Source: Phaeosaccion multiseriatum
Lineage: Eukaryota > Ochrophyta, other classes
NCBI GenBank assembly: GCA_965112735.1
Contig: OZ218951.1
Span: forward strand, 1,550,001 to 1,614,000
Direction: 5' to 3'
DNA: 64,000 bases
Shown: piece by piece, positions 40,340 to 53,200 of the stretch
Layout of the letters: every line of letters begins with the position of its first letter
How positions within the stretch are numbered: position 1 is the first letter of the stretch
The notes under the pieces: model-generated
Seen by the model: the letters and a program-made list of their open reading frames with translations, nothing else
The model's database searches: none
What the model was told of the DNA's origin: nothing
Made by a program: the position numbers and the translations under genes

Positions 40340-42149
40340 TCAAGCCGGCAAGCCTTGCTCATCAACATCAATGCGAGGCACCTCGTCCCCAATGTCAGCA
40401 TGGAGCTTGACTGCTGGCCTCGTTGGGTCCCCCCCCCCCAATGACGCAGACATGTCCCCTGACGTCATGTCCTCTACCCTTCTCTCCAGCTCGCTCTGCG
40501 CCTCTCGCTTGCGGCCCCTCTCCACAAGAGGGTCCGAGACGATGCCGATGAGCTTCGCCGTGGAAGCTTCCCCTAGTCCGTCGTGCCGCACCAACCGTTC
40601 CATCCTCCTCTCCAGGCGCACACGCGCGGCCGCCCTGGCTTGCTCAGACATTCTCTCGTCCCTGGACCGCTTGTAGAGACGAGACATGCTCACCTCGCTG
40701 CTCTCCTCCCCATCCTCATCCCCGCCCTCTGAGTTTCCATCGTCGTGGTTGTCCAAAGACGACCTTCTTCTCCCCTCCTCCCCATCCCCTGGCCCCCCCA
40801 GCGCCCCTACTCTCCGTCGAGCCCAGGCCCAATCCAACACCTCCAAGGCTGTCTTCGCCCGCGGGTCAGGCGGAGAAAACTTGTCCAGCAGGCTCCACAC
40901 CTCCTGGATGGGTTGGCTCCGGAGGTTCAAGAGCAAGGCAACAGGGTCCAGCACGAGCTGCTGCCCTGCCTCGTCCAGCTCACCCCTCTGCCTCGCTCCT
41001 TCCTTCCTCTCGTCTTGAAGATCTTGCGTGGCCTGAGCCTCGGCCTCCAAGTCAGCAAAGAAGCTCTCCCTTCGAGCTTTGCGCTGCTCCACTTTCACAA
41101 TCCAAAACTCCTCAATGGCGTCGGGGTCCATCTCCGGAAACTCGTCGATGGCAAAGCTGTGCTCACACCGACAAGAGAAAAGGGGGAAAGAACAAGAAGG
41201 GGGGATGAAAGGGCGGCACGTCAGTCTCACAAGATGGACAAAAAAGAGACGTTAAACAGCAGCAGAGTGACAGGAAGAGAGCCGCCAACGTAGGGCCGTC
41301 AACGGAGGTCAAAAAGATGCACAATCTGCCTTCCTTCCTACCAGTGAGTTTGTGTATACATCAATTGACAAGGGCGCACAGTCTGCAGGCACAAACGCAC
41401 TCACACACACAAACCTACCTCACTTGCTCGTCCTCGAAGTTCCGCATGACCATGAACTCGAACATCTCCGAGGGCCGCTCGCTCTTAAAGTACGGTGAGG
41501 AGAGCTCCACTTGGAGGAATGTGTTGTCGTGGAACACGCCTTCTGCCTCGGACGCAGAGTGTATTCGCTTCAGCGCCAGCGTCTCATACACGCCGGAGTC
41601 TGAGAGACGCTTCAGCTCATCGACGGCGAACTGTGGAGGTGTCGGTGGGGGGTGCGTGGGAGGGGAGGGGGGGGGGTGTTCAGGGGTCTGGAGGGGAGAG
41701 GCTTTGTGCCTCTTGTGGTGGATCGAATGGCTGTTGGGAGGGAGGAAAAGGTTTTCTGTACCTCTCTAGGACGCCACGATCCGATAGTCAAAGAAAGGGT
41801 GGAGATCCGCTAGAAGAAGGGCACTGTGGGGGCAAGCCAGGTGAAGATGACGAAAAAGATCAACGCAATTTTCTGCGTCCTCCCGGTAAAGTAATGCCTG
41901 CTTTCTACAAAGGAGGGTCAGCCGCAAGACAGCAGTGGCTAATCAATTCTAATGACTCCCTCCAACTCCACCCACCTGCGCTCGCTCGATGATATCCTGG
42001 TCGTTGGGATTGCGAAGTGTCGGTGGGACTGCTTCTGTTGACGGTGACTCGCTGCCCTTACCACTGCTCCCACTGCTACTCTGCACTAAGCACACTAGCA
42101 GCAGCGGCAGCAGCAGCAGTAACAGCCATCGGTGCAGCAGCAGCCGCAT
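40340..42149 (-). CDS. Secretory-pathway protein of unknown function, 3 exons, 400 aa
   Basis: Exons 41976-42149, 41419-41630, 40340-41156; phases agree (1203 nt). The N terminus, MRLLLHRWLLLLLLPLLLVC, is a strong signal peptide or signal anchor. A compact region follows: FAVDELKRLSDSGVYETLAL, then FHDNTFLQVELSSPYFKSER and EMFEFMVMRNFEDEQV, and after the junction FAIDEFPEMDPDAIEEFW. The remainder is charged and helical with many Arg/Glu (ARVRLERRMERLVRHDGLGE) and an acidic Ser-rich linker. No family was recognised. No KDEL-type signal is visible at the end (DEQGLPA). Confidence 0.75.
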
Positions 42150-42286
42150 CGACGGTACTATAGCAGAGGGGGCCTGCTTCTCTCACTGACATAATCTCCG
42201 AGCCTGCCGTTTCGATTTCGTTTCCACCCACCAGATATCACCACCACCACCAGGGGCGTGGATTGCACTGGACTTGAAGGGAAATC
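42150..42286. promoter_or_regulatory. Putative bidirectional promoter (137 bp)
   Basis: Separates the start codons of the secretory-pathway gene and the calpain-like gene. CA/CCA-rich near its right end. No specific element was recognised. Confidence 0.4.
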
Positions 42287-43209
42287 ATGCTGCCCTTCCA
42301 GGAGCTGAACGAGGAGGATGAGGAGGACGGCATTGAGGAGTCAGAAGAAGAGGACATTATTGCTCGACTGGACGAGCTCGGGAACGGCACCCTGTACGAG
42401 GACAAGAGCTTCTCCAGTAACTCGCTGTACAGGTAGGGAATGAGGGGAGCGTAGACTGAGGAGGGTTCAGAGATGTCCCTCTCCTGGGAAGCGCTGAAAG
42501 GGAAGGGAGGAAGGTTTCATGGATAGGTGGAAGGTTCTGCTACTTGGCTGCCAGTCTCTTTAATTTGGAAGCAAAGCTGGCTCAACGCACAAAGTCGTCT
42601 TAGTGCCGAGGGACTTCATTCTCCTTCTCCTCGCCCCCCCCCCTATACTCATTTATCTCCGCCCCCAACTGTGGCGCCATGAACCCTCCACCCACACGAT
42701 GTCCCCACCCGGCTGCCCGCCCGTCTCTCTCTTCAAAGAAATGAGAAGCACCCCCCCGAGTACGACGCTCACTGCCATGCCGACATCCGCTGGTGCCGCC
42801 CTGGGGAGCTCGCCGAGGGTCCCGAGTACTTCCGAGACGATCTGTACGGGGCAGGTGGGGGCTGCGTGGAGTTGGGTAATCTCGACGACGCCTGGCTCCT
42901 TGGGGCTATGGCCATTGTAGCGGCGCATCCTAACAACTTGATCGAGAACCTCTTCGTGTCCCACCCGCAAGACTTCAAGAGGTATTGTAATACCTGTGCG
43001 CGCTGAGGACCTGTGTATACTTGTTTTGTCTTCCCCACCCCTTCCCTTTTTACCCACCTCTCCTACCCGACCCCCACACCCATCCACATCCTTCCCGCTG
43101 TCCCTGCCTTCTTGTCTACCTATCCACCCACCTTCCCACCTGTGCACCTGTGTACCCATCTACCGCCAACATACTAACCCAAACCGCTGTTGCGTGCACG
43201 TATACCACC

Positions 43210-43256
<47 letters not shown>

Positions 43257-46200
43257 ACGGAGTCTACACTGCGCGATTCTACCGCAACGGCGAGTGGCAG
43301 GAAATAGTCACCGACACCCGCATCCCCTGCGCCCCCTCGGAGCAGCGACCCGAGGGCATCCTCGGGCCCTCCACCCCTGTCCCCATCTATGGCCGTGCAC
43401 TCAATATGAATGAGATTTGGGTGCCGCTTCTGGAGAAGGCTTATGCGAAGCTGACGGGCAGCTACGAGGGATTAAATGGAGGGTTGCTCGGGGATGCGCT
43501 GGTGGATTTGACGGGCGGGAGTGGGGAGACCATCGATCTGAGGTAAGAGAGGGGGGGGGGGGGGAGGGGAGGGGACGAGAGGGGACGAGAGGGGGCGGGA
43601 GGGGGAGGGGAGCGAGGGCGAGAGGGAGAGGGAGAGAGAGAGAAGAGGGGAAGAGAAGGGAGCGAGAGCGAGAGAGAGAGAAGAGGTGGACAGGGAGGCA
43701 GGGAGGCAGGGAAGGAGGAAGGTCACGTGATGTGTCATTACTCACCTGGCATCCCTGAACTACCAACGCACAGAGAGGAGCCCGCCCTCACCATGGCGCA
43801 GGACAGGCGTCTGTGGGACAAGCTCAAACGCTTCTTGACGTGGGACTACATTGTGGTTGGGGTGGCGACGGACCCCAACAAGGGTCGGAGAGCCATCGAG
43901 AAGAATAGGTTAGTTGGCGGGTCGGGGGGGGGGGGGGCAGATGGATGGGTGACTGACTGACTGACTGACTGACTGACTGACTGACTGACTGACTGACTGA
44001 CTGACTGACTGACTGACTGACTGACTGACTGACTGACGGAATGGATGATACAGCTCGTAAACCACTCCACTTGATGTGTGTCAACAATCCACCACCACCA
44101 CCCCCCCTAAGATCTCAAGCGTTCCTCCTCCTCCCCTGCCCTCCCCCCTACCCCATTTCACCCTATCCCTCCCCACCCACTCCCCCCTCCCCGCTCCCCG
44201 CTCAAACAGCGGCCTGCTGTACAATTGCGCGTACGGCGTGGTGGAGATGGTCGAATCCGACGGCATCTTTCTCGTCCGTGTGCGCAACCCTTGGGCCCTC
44301 GGGTCGTGGGAGGGTGACTGGAGCAACCAATCCGCTCTGTGGGACGATTACTCTGATACATATACGACCATCTCCTCCTCCCAAAGGAACCCCTGGAGGA
44401 GGGACATTAACGATGGCACCTTTTGGATGAACTTCAGAGACTTTACCACGTACTTTGTGACCCTCCATGTGGTGCGGCTGTTTCCGGACGACAAGTTTCG
44501 CCAGTACTGTGTCCATGGCGAGTGGAGGGGCAAGACAGCAGGGGGGATGATGTCTGACAAGAGTAACAACAAAGGGGGCGGCGGCAGCGGTGGAATAGGA
44601 GGTGGCAGCAGCAAACGCGGCAGTAGCATTGGGGGTGGTGGTGGTGGAGGTGATGGTGCTGGCAGGGTCGGGAAGGCGCAGCGAGAGGGGCAGGAGAAGC
44701 TTCAGCAAAGCATCCGCACGCAGACGCAGGTGGACATCAAGGAAGACCACTGCCACACATGGTTCAACAACCCACAATACCGCCTCAGTGCCGCTCAGCC
44801 CTGTGAGGTGTTCATCTCTGTCATGCGACATGAGAAACGCAATGCAGGGGGAGGAGGGGGGGGGGGGGGGGGCGGAGGAGGAGGAGGTATGGGAGTTGGT
44901 GGTTCATCTTCCGCCGCCGTCGCCAAGAACTCGCGCGAGAACTTCCCCATTGCCTTTGAGGTGATTCGCTCCAAGCAGCGCACCACCACGACGACGACGA
45001 CGACCAGCACCAGCCTCAGCAGCAGTAGTCCACCCCAGCGCATCTGGGAGCGTCGATCGGCAGATATTATCGCTGATAGTACCGGATCCACCTTCAGCAG
45101 CGCAGGGCGGAGGGAGGTCCACAAGGCATCTGTGCGGCTCGACCCTCGCTTCACGTACAACGTCATACCCTACCCAAAGGAGGTGGGCAGAGAGGCCAAG
45201 TACGTGTTGCGTGTATGGGCGGCGTGCGACGTGCTCGTGGAGCCCGTGCCGGAAACCTACACGCAGCAGGTACGAATAGGTTGGGGTCAGCAGTTTCAGG
45301 GTTTCCGTTCGTTTGCCGTGTGCGCTTGTTCCGTCCGTCCCGTTCCACACAGAAGGCGCCTGTTACTCGGTCGCTCCTTGGCTCGACTTACGACAGACAG
45401 AGAGACTCTCCATCGATCAATCCCCCCCCCCTTCTTCGATAACCACTGCCAAAACTCAAGCACGCCCACCCTCCACCTCTTTCTTCTCCTCTTTCTACGT
45501 GCTCTAGTCCCACCTAGTAACCAACGAATCAACCAACTGACCAACCCAACAATCCAACCAACCAACCAACCAACCAACCAAGGAAGTAAGGAACCACGGA
45601 ACAAACCAACCAACCAACCAACCATCCCTCCCACACTTTGACCCATTCCTTTCTTTCAGCTGAACGGCAGCTGGGACAGAAGCTCTGAGAGGGACACCGC
45701 AGGAGGGCCGCTAAAGCTGATATCCGACGACAAGTTGGGTGTCAAGAGCAACCCCAAGTGGTGCCAGAACCCACAGTACGTGCTGAGCTTCCCCCCGTAC
45801 TGCAACTACGATGTCGTGGATCTGATGATTGTCTTGAGGCGAAGGTCGTCCGGCTCTGGTAAGGGCAGTATGAGCGGCGGTAAGGGGGGAGGCGGCGGAG
45901 GAGGAGGTGGAGGGGCTGGAGGGGGGGGTGGGGGGTCGTCGTCGTCCAAGAACAGCAGCAGCCACAGCCGTCGTCGGAGCTCCATCACCCACAATGCGAT
46001 GATGGGCTTAGTGGTGGTGAAGGCGGCGCCACCAGAGGTGAAGGTGCAAAAGAGAAGGCAGCCGATGCGCACCAACGCCATGGGAGAGCCTCTGCCACAC
46101 AAGGCGAGCACCCTGCGACGAGTGACCCGCTCCAGGCGAGGAGGAGGAGGAGGAGCAGGAGGAGGAGGAGGAGGAGGAGGAGGAGGAGGAGGAGGAGGAG

Positions 46201-47850
46201 GAGGAGGAGGAGGAGGAGGAGGAGGAGGAGGAGGGGAAGACGGAGGAGGAGGGGGGAGTGGAGGAGGGGGAGGGGGGGAAGAGAAGGGTGCTGATGGCAA
46301 CGGAGGTGGGGGTGGGGGACGTGGTGGGGGTGGAGGAGGTGGCGGAGGACTTGCCGTTCTTCCGGATCGAAAGATTCTCGTGTCGCCCACCGAGTGGTGC
46401 CAAATGAGCGATTACAACAGTCACGAAGCAGCCGCGACCCTCATGCGTGGACTGCGGAAGGATTTCTTGCCGCATGGAATCATGGTGATTCCCACGCTGA
46501 GCGAAAAGGGCATCAAGAGTGGGTACACGCTCGAGGTTCACAGTTCGCATAGGATGGACCTGGAGGAATTGTCGGAGACTAGCAGCAAGACTATTGCGGC
46601 AGACTGGCACAAGGGGTCTGCGGGGGGCAACCATCTGCACCCGGAAACCTGGAAGGCCAACCCGTGCTTCCACTTGAAGCTCAGGACCGACGCGCCCGCC
46701 AAGGTGGGAGGGGGGAGGGACGGACGGACGGACGGACGGAGGGAGGGAGGGAGGGAGGGAGGGAGGGAGGGAGGGAGGGAGGGAGGGAGGGAGGGAGGGA
46801 GGGAGGGAGGGAGGGAGGGAGGGAGGGAGGGAGGGAGGGAGGGAGGGAGGGAGGGAGGGAGGGAGGGAGGGAGGGAGGGAGGGAGGGAGGGAGGGAGGGA
46901 GGGAGGGAGGGAGGGAGGGAGGGAGGGAGGGAGGGAGGGAGGGAGGGAGGGAGGGAGGGAGGGAGGGAGGGAGGGAGGGAGGGAGGGAGGGAGGGAGGGA
47001 GGGAGGGAGGGAGGGAGGGAGGGAGGGAGGGAGGGAGGGAGGGAGGGAGGGAGGGAGGGAGGGAGGGAGGGAGGGGAGGGAGGGAGGGGGGGGAGGGGGG
47101 AGGGAGGGAGGGAGGGAGAGTGTGGGTGGATCCGTGCCGCGCTTCACCGTTCGTCGAGTCGGCGCTGCGCTGATTCTCTGTGTGTTTCTCACTGTGTCTC
47201 TCTGTCCATTTGTACTCGAACATACACATACACACACGCAGGTCAAAATCACGCTCTCCCGACCGGCGGGCAGCGAATGGAAGCGCGAGTGCGCCAAAGA
47301 CGGTGTCGGCAGCATGATTGGCTTCTACATTATCCGAGGCACCAGCGTCACTCGGCAGCAAGGCTCCATAACGTACAATGGAGAGCCGTGGGATGAGTCC
47401 GCCTTCGTCCCCACCGATACAGTGTCTACGCCACCCGGCTTCGTGTTAGAGCCTTATGCCGAGGATGATGTGTTTGTCATCATGCCGACCACCTTCTCCC
47501 CGGATAGGTTTGGGCCCTTCTTTCTCAGCGTGGCCACTGACGTGGACTTTAGCTTTAAAAGAGAGCATCGGACGAGCGCGACGGGCGGGGGTGGGAGTAG
47601 TTCGAAGCAGCAGCAAGGGCAGCAGCAGGGGTTGCAACAGGGGCATCGCGGGAGCGGGGTTGGATCACCGCCGACGCTGCAGCAGGCGCAGGTTTCCGGG
47701 GGGGGCACGGCAGGTAAGCTGGCGGCCGCGACGACGACGACCACAGACGCTGCTGCTGTTGCTGCTGCTGCTGCTGCTACTGAGGGTGGAGGTGGTGGTG
47801 GTGGTGGTGGTGGTGGTGGTGGTGGTGGTGGTGAAGCCAGCGGGGCGTGA
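42287..47850 (+). CDS. Calpain-like protein lacking catalytic Cys and His, 7 exons, 1174 aa
   Basis: Exons 42287-42432, 42739-42981, 43255-43542, 43774-43908, 44210-45269, 45660-46703, 47242-47850; phases agree (3525 nt). Residues ~50-400 follow a calpain protease core: YGVYTARFYRNGEWQEIVTD, PIYGRALNMNEIWVPLLEKA, AYAKLTGSYEGLNGG and VRNPWALGSWEGDWSN. Calpains carry Cys in a GDCW-like motif; here it is LDDAWLLGA, with Ala at 100. The His of the HAY-like motif is Cys277 (LLYNCAYGV). Asn297 (RNPW) remains. It should therefore be proteolytically inactive. Three C2-like (calpain domain III-type) regions follow, with motifs such as RFTYNVIPYPKEVGREAKYV, GIMVIPTLSEKGIKSGYTLE and GFVLEPYAEDDVFVIMPTTF, separated by very long Gly-rich linkers. 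No penta-EF-hand is seen. A regulatory or scaffolding role is likely. Confidence 0.87.
43955..44037. repeat. GACT tetranucleotide tract
   Basis: About 80 bp of GACT in the calpain-like gene intron 43909-44209. A CA run is at 43209-43254 in the preceding intron. Confidence 0.95.
46728..47118. repeat. GGGA tetranucleotide tract, over 300 bp
   Basis: Begins with CGGA units then becomes nearly pure GGGA, filling most of the calpain-like gene intron 46704-47241. On this gene's coding strand it is G-rich and could form quadruplexes. Confidence 0.97.
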
Positions 47851-48548
47851 AGCAAGAGTGGATGCATCGTGAATCGTGAGGAGCGAGGCGAGCGAAGTAG
47901 GCAGAGAAGCAAGTAGGCCCCAATCTCTCTCCAAGTCCTCGGTCCTCGAGGGACAGAACCTCAGAGATCCTCAAGTCAAACCCTGTCTTACTTGTGGCTG
48001 TGTTGAACAAAAAAAGGGGAAAAAAAGAAGGAAACTTTATTGACTTAATAGGAATCACCTAAGAAAAAAAGAAGGATGGAGGGACGAATGTATGGCCCGG
48101 TTTGCCATTTCAGTTGCCTTTCGAAACCCAAGGGGGCTATTGTCACCAAATCCCCCTCCCCTCCACCTACTTCAGCAATAAAGGGAAGAAGGAGGCACGC
48201 GGTGCTTAGAACTGCCTGCACGAGGACTCAGACGGTGGCGAGAATGGCGAAGCAGAGGAAAGACTGATTGGCTGGGGCTCTGCCGTCCGCCAAACAGGCA
48301 GAGAACAGCAGTAAAGGGAGGGGGGGGGGAGAAGGGGAGGATGGAAAGTAAGTAATAATAGGCCATGTAGGGCGAGGCGATGGCTCAGAGGGGCTGATAC
48401 TGAGGACGATAGGATTTCCCCACCCCACCCCCTTTTAGAGGGACAGAAAGAATATTTTTTCAGTTCAATAGGGCACTCTGGAGGGGGAAAGGGGGAGGGG
48501 GAGAGGGGGGCTGAGGGGACAAAGGACCAGCCTAGCTCTTGTGGAGAC
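47851..48548. other. Intergenic region, no supported gene
   Basis: Between two genes on the same strand. Contains A-rich stretches at 48007-48030 and 48061-48072, possibly near the 3' end of the calpain-like transcript. No coding frame is supported. Confidence 0.5.
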
Positions 48549-48589
48549 ATGGCGGGGCTTTCAGAGCAACAGCTCCAAGAGCTTCAAAT

Positions 48590-48620
<31 letters not shown>

Positions 48621-50173
48621 CAACAACAACAACAACAACAGCAACCACAGCAGCCACAACAACAACAGCAGCAGCAGCCGCAGCAGCAGCAACAGCAACA
48701 GCAGCAGGTGGGCTTTATGGGGATGACAGGTGCTGGGGGGACAGCAGGGGCGGGGGGCATGGGAGGGGGCTTACTTTCTCCTCAACAGCAGCAGCAGCAG
48801 CAACAACAACTGCGTACCCAGGTTCGCCATCTCCAGCAGCAGCAGCAGCTCCAACAGCGCCAAGCCATGCTCAAAGCCATGGGGCAGCAGCAGCAACAAC
48901 AACAGCAGCAGATGGGCTTTATGAATCATCCCCTGGGGCTGGCGGCTCAGCGGCCTGGACAACCCTCAGGGCAGGCGTCAGGGACGGCAGCAGCAGGGAC
49001 AGGCGGGGGTGGAGGCGGAGGAGGAGGAGCAGCAGCAGCAGCAGCAGGAGGAGGAGGAGGAGGAGGAGGAGGAGGTCCTGCTGCCTTGAATGGCATTTCG
49101 GGAACGTCTCCTGAAGTCCCGAGCCTGATGCGCGATCGAAGCAATAGTTCCGCGTCTGCAGGGGGGGGAGACGGCAGCAGCGGCGTGGGGAGTGATGGTG
49201 GGGCACATGTTGGCAACAGGGCGTGGGGGATGATGGCGCTAAAGCAGCAGCAGCAGCAGCGGGGTTTGAATGATTACATGACGAAAGGGGTTGCAGCTGC
49301 GGCTGGTTTTTACAACAACGTCGGTCAGCAGCAGTCCAGACAACAGCCGCAGCAGCAGCCGCAGGGGAGTGTGTCTGGTGGCGTGACGCTCACACCTCAG
49401 CAAAAGCAGCAGCAGCAGCAGGCTAGGATGGCGACGTTTGGGTCCCTCACCCTGACCCAACTTCAGGTCATATCTCAGATGCGAGGCATCCCTCTGCAGA
49501 CCCTTTTGACCATGCAAACCCACGTCCGCAATCAGTCCCAGCAGCAGCAGCAGCAGGCCTTGCAGCAAGCGCAGGCGCAGGCCGGTCTAGCTGAGAACAT
49601 GGTCAATGCAATGGGCACGTTGGGCAACCAGACGTCATCGTCAAGGGCTGGCACGCCGCTTCTTGGAGACCCTGGGGGGCAGCAGCAGGGGCAGCAGCAG
49701 GGGCAGCAAATGCTTATGAATCAGTACAGTGGTTCTGCGGCGCTTATGGGAGGAGCGGTTGATGGCAGTGGCGGTGGCGGCTCCTCCGCCAACGGAGAAG
49801 GCAACCCACTCAACAACGCCAGTGGAGGAGATGCAATCATGAAGAGGTTGAGGCAGCAGCTCCTGCAGTTGCAGCAGCAGCAAACAGCGGTAGCAGCAGC
49901 AGCAGCAGCGGCGGCGGCAGGGGGGGGGGGGGGAGGAGGAGGCACGGGGGGGGGCACTATTCAACAGCAGCAGGAGGTCCAAATGCAGCAGATGCGGGCC
50001 TTGCAACAGGCGAGGATGCAGCAGCAATTGCAGCAGAAGATGATGATCCTCCGCCAGATGCAAGCCCGTCAGCAGCAGCTCCAGCAGATGCAGCAGCAGG
50101 GGCAGGGGGGGCTCGCTGGCTCGGGTAGCGGGCAAGGGGGGATCTCTGCTTCTGGAGGCTCATCCGGTTCAGC

Positions 50174-50205
<32 letters not shown>

Positions 50206-53200
50206 ATGCCTCCGTGAAGCCATCTGGGGAAACACCGTCCGATGGGGCACCGCCACCGGGGCAGGAGGGGGAGGAGGCGGCACAGCAAGGGACGCAGGGG
50301 CAGGGGCAGCAGGGACAGGCGGTGGTCGCTACTCCTCCGCAGGCGCAAGCGCCGCTTCAACCGCAGCAACAGCAGCAGCTACAGCACATGATGACGGAAG
50401 CACAGCAGCAGTTAGAAATCATGCACCGGCGCTTCCAGCGAGAGCAAGCGGCTTTACGCGACCAAGTGTCCACGGGTAAGTGCAACCTGGCCCAGGCCAA
50501 GCAGCTGTCGCACGTGCAATACATGAGGTACAAGCAAGCCGTGGATCAGCTCACATCTGCCTTTCAGATTCAGCAGCAAATACTCGTGCAAATGTCTGCA
50601 GCAGCGGTTGCAGGAGCCGCAGGAGGAGGAGCAGTAGGAGCGAGGGGCGTTGGAGCGGTTGGTGGGGTGTCGCCCTCCGCAGCAGCACGCGGGGGGCTTG
50701 CTCCAGGAGGCGTGGCAGGACTAACGGCGCAGCAGCAGCAGCAGCAGAACTTGCTACGGCTAAGGCAGCAGGGGCAGGCTCAGGCTCAGGCGCAGTTCCA
50801 GCAGCGGATTCAGCAGCAGCAGGCGCAGCAGGAGCAGTTGCTGCTCCAACAGCAGCAGCTACAGCAGCAGCAGGAGCTGGCAGCGCTACAAGGATCAGGG
50901 CGGCAGAATTCCTCGGCAGAAGACGGAAATGGTGCAGGTGCGGTAGTTGGTGACACGGTATCTTCTGAACCGGGTAGTGCTTCTCAGCAGCAAGCAGCAG
51001 GAGGGGGAGGAGAGGCAAGGGGAGGAGGGGCGGTGGGACTATGGCAAGGGCAAGACACCCTCAATGCCGACGCCGACCAACCCATGCCTATAGATGGAGG
51101 AGGGGGAGGAGGGGGTGCTGTACAACAGGGCAAGGACACGGACAAGAAGGAGGAGACAGCCAAAGAAACAGGGCAAGGCAAAGGGGAGGCAGGAGGAGAA
51201 GGAGGGGGAGCAGCAGCAGCAGCAGCAGCAGGAGCAGGAGGGGGGACAGGAGCAGGAGCAGCAGGAGGAGGAGGAGGAGGAGGAGGAGGAGGAGGAGCAG
51301 GAGGGGGAGACGGCGACGGGGATGGAGGGGGGGTGGGCTGGGCGGCAGCGTCGACTTCGGATGGAATAATTCGCTCTTTGTCTTGCAGCTCCATCCCCAC
51401 TCCCTTGGACGAGTTGTTGAACACGGAGGAGCAGTGGTGGGGCGATGGAGACGACATGGAAATGATGTGCTCTCTGGACCTCGACATGTACAATGATGAT
51501 GCCCCTGCAGGAGAGGGAGGAGGAGGAGGGGGAGGAGGAGGAGGAGGAGGAGGAGGAGGAGGAGGAGGAGGAGGAGGAGGGGTGGTGGACATAGAGGACG
51601 GAGAGAAGGAGAGCAGCAGCGAGAAGGTGGAGGAGGTGGGTATTTTTGGTAATAGTGGCGACGGGGACGGCGATCAGTCTATCAAGGATGTCGGAGGGGA
51701 TGAAAAAACTGCGATGATGGATATGGTTTTTGACACGGGTGAGCAGGGGGGCGAAGCAGCGGCCACGAAGGAGGGGGTCGACAGTGTAGAAGCAGAGAAG
51801 GAGGACGACAAGCAGCTGGAGCAACAACAACAACAGCAGCAGCAGCAGCAGCAGCAGAAGCAACAACAGCAGCAATCGCTTCATCCCCAGCAGCAGCAGC
51901 AGCAGCAGCAGCCGCCGCTCCTGATGCAGCAACAGTTTTTGCAGCAACAGCAGCAGTTCTCTCAACAGCAACAACATCTCACGCCACAGCAGCAACTCCT
52001 CCTGCGACAGAGACAGCAATTGCAGTTCCAACAAGGTCTTCAGCTTCAGCAGCAGCAGCAGCTCCTTCAACTCAGGCAGCAGCAGCAGCAGCTGGCGATA
52101 CAGCAGCAGCAGCAGTCTGGGGGTATCGGCTCGTCGACTTCTTTGTCGGGCCTACCCATCACTACCACTGCTGCTTCTGTTGCTGCTCCGTCTTCAGAGC
52201 CCACACTTGCTGGTCTCTCTGGTATCATGTCCTCTGTACCACCAACTGACTTGGCAAGTGCAAGCGTTGTGGAGCAACAGACCGCCAAAGTCGCGATTGT
52301 GCCCCCCGGTGGGCTGCCATCCAATGCCGGTCTCTCTGCCATCATGGTCTCTCTGCAAGCAGGGGCATGTGGTGGGGCTGGGGCGGGGGGGGCGGGACCA
52401 CTTGGTGCAGCAACACTTTGTGCAGCAGTTGGTGATACAGCAGTAGCGGCAGCAGACTCTCTAGGAGCGGGGAAGGACGCAGGAGGAGGAGGAGTTGGTG
52501 ATACAGCAGCGGTGGGTGGAGGTGGCGAGGCAGGAGGAGAGGCGTCCGGGATGGGTCTGGGTGGCGGGAGCAAGGGCGTGCAGCAATGGGGGGAGGAGAA
52601 GCTCGATGATGACGATGCAGACGTGTTCCTTGCGGCGTACGGGACTAGGCTAGACCTTGACGTGGATATGGGAGGCTTGATCGACGAAGGTGCCTCACCC
52701 GCATGTGGGGGAGGAGGTGGAGACGGAGGAGGAGGAGGAGGAGGAGGAGGAGGAGGAGGAGGAGGAGGAGGAGGAGGAGGAGGAAAGGCGCAGGATGAGA
52801 TGGCGATGGACAAGACAGGGCGAGGAGGAGGGGCCGGAGCCGGAGCCACGTCAGCAGCAGACAAGGGAGAGAAGTCGAGAATTTCCGCCCGGAACGCGCG
52901 CTTGCGGCGACAGGCCTTTATTTCCAAGCTGGAGGACATTTCTGGCGAGTTGGAGAAGCGAACAGCAGAGACTGTTCGCCGGAGACGACAGGCGTTGAGG
53001 GCGGAAGAGGCTCGGCAGATGAGGATGAAGGAGGTGGCCACGGATGTGCTCCGCATGTGGTGGTCAGGGGACACCGACCTGGCCAAGCTGGACAGGCTTA
53101 TTAGTGACGATGTCAGTCTCACCATCTGCCCACAGCTGCAGCAGATGCGCTACTCTCCGCCGTGTGCGCAGCCCGTCCTGCGGGGCAGTGGTGCCAGTGG

